DNA of 16,610 nt, from positions 1 to 16,610 of the forward strand of contig URNJ01000024.1 in the NCBI GenBank assembly GCA_900549215.1. Reading direction: 5' to 3'. Below, piece by piece: positions 14,505 through 16,610 of the stretch. The number at the start of each line of letters is the position of its first letter. Within the stretch, counting starts at the first letter, position 1. The stretch comes from an uncultured Collinsella sp. GTDB lineage: Bacteria > Actinomycetota > Coriobacteriia > Coriobacteriales > Coriobacteriaceae. A program made the translations under genes and the position numbers. The notes below the pieces were generated by a model that saw only the letters and a program-made list of their open reading frames with translations, made no database searches and was not told where the DNA came from.

Positions 14505-14520
14505 TGTTTCACGTGAAACA
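14505..14520. other. parS centromere site 3
   Basis: A third perfect copy, again exactly 39 bp from its neighbour and 39 bp before the parA start codon. ParB bound here could also affect the parA promoter. Confidence 0.98.
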
Positions 14521-14559
14521 TCCTCCGTTTGACAGCTTTAATACACACCAGGAGGGACC

Positions 14560-15360
14560 GTGGGATTTCGCGACGTTAAGCGTTCTAAGAGCGCAAAAGA
14601 CACGCGTATCATTGCAATCATCAATCAAAAAGGCGGCGTCGGTAAGTCAACGACAGCTGTAAATCTTGCAGCAGCACTGGGTGAGCAGGGTCGTAAGACA
14701 CTGATTGTCGATTTTGATCCACAGGGAAACAGCACCAGTGGATTTGGAATTGAAAAAGAAGACCTTGATCACTGCATCTATGATGCATTGTTGAATGATG
14801 TGCCGGCAGAATCGCTTGTTCTTGATACAAATTGCAAAAAGGTATTTGTAATTCCGGCAACAATTCAGCTTGCAGGCGCAGAAATTGAGCTCGTAAGCGC
14901 AATTGCTCGTGAAACCCGCCTCAAAGATTTGCTTGAGCCGATTCAGGACGAGTTCGATTTCATTTTCATTGACTGTCCTCCTTCGCTCGGCCTGCTTACT
15001 ATCAACGCCTTGACCGCAGCAGACAGCGTTTTGATTCCGATCCAGTGCGAATATTACGCACTCGAGGGCGTTACAAAGCTGCTTGAGTCAATGAAGATGG
15101 TCAAATCACGTCTGAACAAGGGCTTAGACACCTATGGAGTGCTTATGACCATGTATGACTCGCGTACTTCACTATCGAATCAGGTTGTTGAGGAGGTTCA
15201 ATCGTACTTTGGTGATAAGGCGTTTAAGACGCTAATCCCACGTACGGTTAAAATCTCCGAAGCTCCGTCTTTTGGAGAACCGGTAATTACCTATGCACCA
15301 CAGAATAAGGGTGCAAAAGCGTATATGAACCTTGCAAAAGAGGTGATCAAGCGTGCCTAG
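14560..15360 (+). CDS. parA: Chromosome partitioning ATPase ParA (Soj)
   Basis: Deviant Walker-type ATPase that binds nucleoid DNA as an ATP dimer and moves ParB-parS complexes. It has 266 residues. The Walker A motif is KGGVGKST with signature K24 and K29, the DFDPQGN motif starts at 51, and Walker B is IFIDCPP (D138). About 15 residues precede the usual start of the fold and include many basic residues (RDVKRSKSAKDTR). The start is GTG, with AGGAGG (14550-14555) only 4 nt away; no better start is visible. It overlaps parB by 8 bp. Confidence 0.97.
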   Translation: MGFRDVKRSKSAKDTRIIAIINQKGGVGKSTTAVNLAAALGEQGRKTLIVDFDPQGNSTSGFGIEKEDLDHCIYDALLNDVPAESLVLDTNCKKVFVIPATIQLAGAEIELVSAIARETRLKDLLEPIQDEFDFIFIDCPPSLGLLTINALTAADSVLIPIQCEYYALEGVTKLLESMKMVKSRLNKGLDTYGVLMTMYDSRTSLSNQVVEEVQSYFGDKAFKTLIPRTVKISEAPSFGEPVITYAPQNKGAKAYMNLAKEVIKRA

Positions 15361-16258
15361 TGCAAAGAAACGTGGCGGATTGGGACGTGGACTCAATGCT
15401 TTGGTCTCAGAGGCCGAGTATGAGACCGGTGGTTCGGCTGCATCCACTTCAAAGGCTGCATCTGAAACGAAACTACCTATTGAGGATATCGTTCCCAACC
15501 CTAATCAGCCGCGAATTCACTTTAACGAAACTGAACTTCGCGAGTTGAGCGAGTCAATCCAAGAACATGGCGTTTTGCAGCCGCTTTTGGTTCGCAATCA
15601 TGGAAACGGCTATGAGATCATCGCTGGTGAGCGTCGTTACCAGGCGTCGAAGCTTGCTGGTCTTGAGGAGCTGCCAGTCATCATTAAAGATGTTAATGAT
15701 GAAGAGATGCTGGCTCTTGCTCTTATCGAAAACCTTCAGCGTTCTGATCTGAATCCCGTCGAAGAGGCTAAGGGCTATCGCCAGCTTATCGATGCCAGCG
15801 GTATGACCCAGGAGGCATTGTCGAAGGCGGTAAGCAAGTCACGCTCTGCAATTACAAACTCACTGCGTCTTCTCGATCTCCCCGAGGTAGTTCAGCAGAT
15901 GATTTTTGAGGGCAAACTTACTGCTGGTCATGCACGTGCGATTCTTGCAGTTCCCTATGAGGACGCGCGTATTCGACTTGCAGAGAAGGTTGTTGCGGAG
16001 GGCCTTTCCGTAAGAGCGACAGAAAATCTTGCTCCGTTGTTTTCTGCCGGAGAGACACCTAAGACGCCGAGGCCTGCAACGCCTCAGTCTTTTAAAAAGG
16101 CTGCCCGTGTGCTTCGTCAGGTATTTAATACCAACGTGCGTGTGAAGAGCTCGCGTGGAAAGAATAAGATTGAGATTGAGTTTAAAGACGAGGAAGAGCT
16201 CTCTCGTATTCTTGGCGAAATGATTCAGTTTGATCAAGGAGGCCAAGATGAGGAATAA
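15353..16258 (+). CDS. parB: Chromosome partitioning protein ParB (Spo0J)
   Basis: CTP-dependent DNA clamp that loads at parS and spreads. It has 301 residues. The N-terminal KKRGGLGRGLNALV (5-18) is the conserved ParA-stimulating peptide. The CTPase/ParB domain has VPNPNQPR (47-54), the GERRYQAS motif (GERR 92-95) and ENLQRSDLNPVE (126-137). The HTH parS reader is about 151-175 (MTQEALSKAVSKSRSAITNSL), and a C-terminal dimerisation region ends the protein. The GTG start lies within the parA stop region, with AGAGGTGA (15339-15346) as ribosome-binding site. The three parS upstream are its obvious targets. Confidence 0.97.
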   Translation: MPSAKKRGGLGRGLNALVSEAEYETGGSAASTSKAASETKLPIEDIVPNPNQPRIHFNETELRELSESIQEHGVLQPLLVRNHGNGYEIIAGERRYQASKLAGLEELPVIIKDVNDEEMLALALIENLQRSDLNPVEEAKGYRQLIDASGMTQEALSKAVSKSRSAITNSLRLLDLPEVVQQMIFEGKLTAGHARAILAVPYEDARIRLAEKVVAEGLSVRATENLAPLFSAGETPKTPRPATPQSFKKAARVLRQVFNTNVRVKSSRGKNKIEIEFKDEEELSRILGEMIQFDQGGQDEE

Positions 16259-16502
16259 GATTTTAACAGCGATTGCATTGGCGACGACTATCGCGGCTGG
16301 TGCCTTTGCTGGATATAAGATCGCGACAGACGATGAACTTAGAGGTCGTTTGCTTCGTGGCGCGCAAGATATCGTCGATACTTCCAAAAAGAAAATGGAT
16401 GTTATGATAGAAGATGTTGCCATGCGTACTGCTCAGGTAACGAAGAATCCCAAGATTAATCAAGGTTGGGTTAGCAACCAATGGGAAAATGTAGGCTATT
16501 AG
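16248..16502 (+). CDS. Small predicted membrane protein downstream of parB
   Basis: An 84-residue protein I cannot assign. The start ATG at 16248 has AAGGAGG (16236-16242) 5 nt upstream and lies 11 bp inside parB, so it is translated with parB. Residues 1-24 form one hydrophobic, Ala-rich segment (ILTAIALATTIAAGAFAGY). A charged, probably helical stretch follows (DDELRGRLLRGAQDIVDTSKKKMDVMIED), then a polar tail ending WVSNQWENVGY. The layout recalls YtxH-like proteins, but no diagnostic motif is present. There is no lipobox cysteine; the segment could be an anchor or a signal peptide. Confidence 0.75.
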   Translation: MRNKILTAIALATTIAAGAFAGYKIATDDELRGRLLRGAQDIVDTSKKKMDVMIEDVAMRTAQVTKNPKINQGWVSNQWENVGY

Positions 16503-16510
16503 GTACCTAA
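16499..16510. promoter_or_regulatory. 12-bp palindrome TTAGGTACCTAA, copy 2
   Basis: Second exact copy of the palindrome found before jag. It overlaps the stop codon of the small membrane-protein gene and may belong to the control region of a gene beyond the window. I see no supported gene or terminator in the remaining bases to 16610. Confidence 0.45.
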
Positions 16511-16610
16511 CAATTACTCAGCATATTTTGAGGGGTCCTTGTCTGATTCATGAGACGGCTTATAGGACAAAATGTGTGTCCATGTTGGGGGCATCGGCGC
16601 AGGTCGATGC

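Noticed and set aside
14529..14534. TTGACA before parA as a -35 element
   Set aside because: At the right distance downstream lies GAGGGA of the ribosome-binding site, not a -10 element; the parA promoter remains unplaced.
16530..16610. Weak inverted repeats and an ATG at 16582 near the right edge
   Set aside because: Stems are short and imperfect, no T-run follows, and the ATG has no ribosome-binding site within the visible sequence.

Overview
The window is the chromosomal replication-origin region of a moderately GC-rich bacterium. The gene order gyrA-gyrB-dciA-recF-dnaN-dnaA on the minus strand, facing rpmH-rnpA-yidD-yidC-jag-rsmG-parA-parB on the plus strand, is the actinobacterial arrangement. 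An extra GHKL-ATPase gene sits directly upstream of dnaA. I infer Actinomycetota, class Coriobacteriia, probably Collinsella or a close relative. The class and genus rest on recognition of the layout and proteins, not on a database search.

Left arm, minus strand (1-11116): a hairpin terminator (53-86) ends a gyrB-gyrA unit. A second terminator (4960-4989) separates that unit from the block ATPase-dnaA-dnaN-recF-dciA. Spacing inside that block is tight: 15 bp between the ATPase gene and dnaA, 9 bp between dnaN and recF, and a 14-bp overlap between recF and dciA. The one sizeable gap is 238 bp between dnaA and dnaN. It holds an AT-rich stretch, five TAA/TAG triplets that fit the DnaA-trio element, and a row of DnaA-box-like sequences. 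This is the best candidate for the unwinding site.

Centre (11117-11461): a 345-bp divergent gap. Its ATPase-side half holds a second box cluster with A-tracts in helical phase. The rpmH side holds a clear sigma70-type promoter. All transcription runs away from this gap, as expected for genes co-oriented with replication from a bipartite origin at about 7.8-8.0 and 11.2 kb.

Right arm, plus strand (11462-16502): ribosomal protein L34, the RNase P protein, YidD, the YidC insertase and the RNA-binding protein Jag form one run, closed by a strong terminator (13609-13641). RsmG follows from a TTG start. Three perfect parS sites with identical 39-bp spacing then precede parA-parB and a small predicted membrane protein. 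The rsmG-parA-parB segment is visibly less GC-rich than the left arm.

The most unusual points are these. The origin-linked GHKL ATPase has a long Gln/Pro-rich linker and a winged-helix-like C-terminus. The apparent DnaA box is TTTTCAACA instead of TTATCCACA, and the DNA-contacting residues of DnaA domain IV are altered to match. Box arrays on either side of dnaA face each other. A parS-like site lies inside the dnaA linker. A 12-bp palindrome occurs in two intergenic sites.
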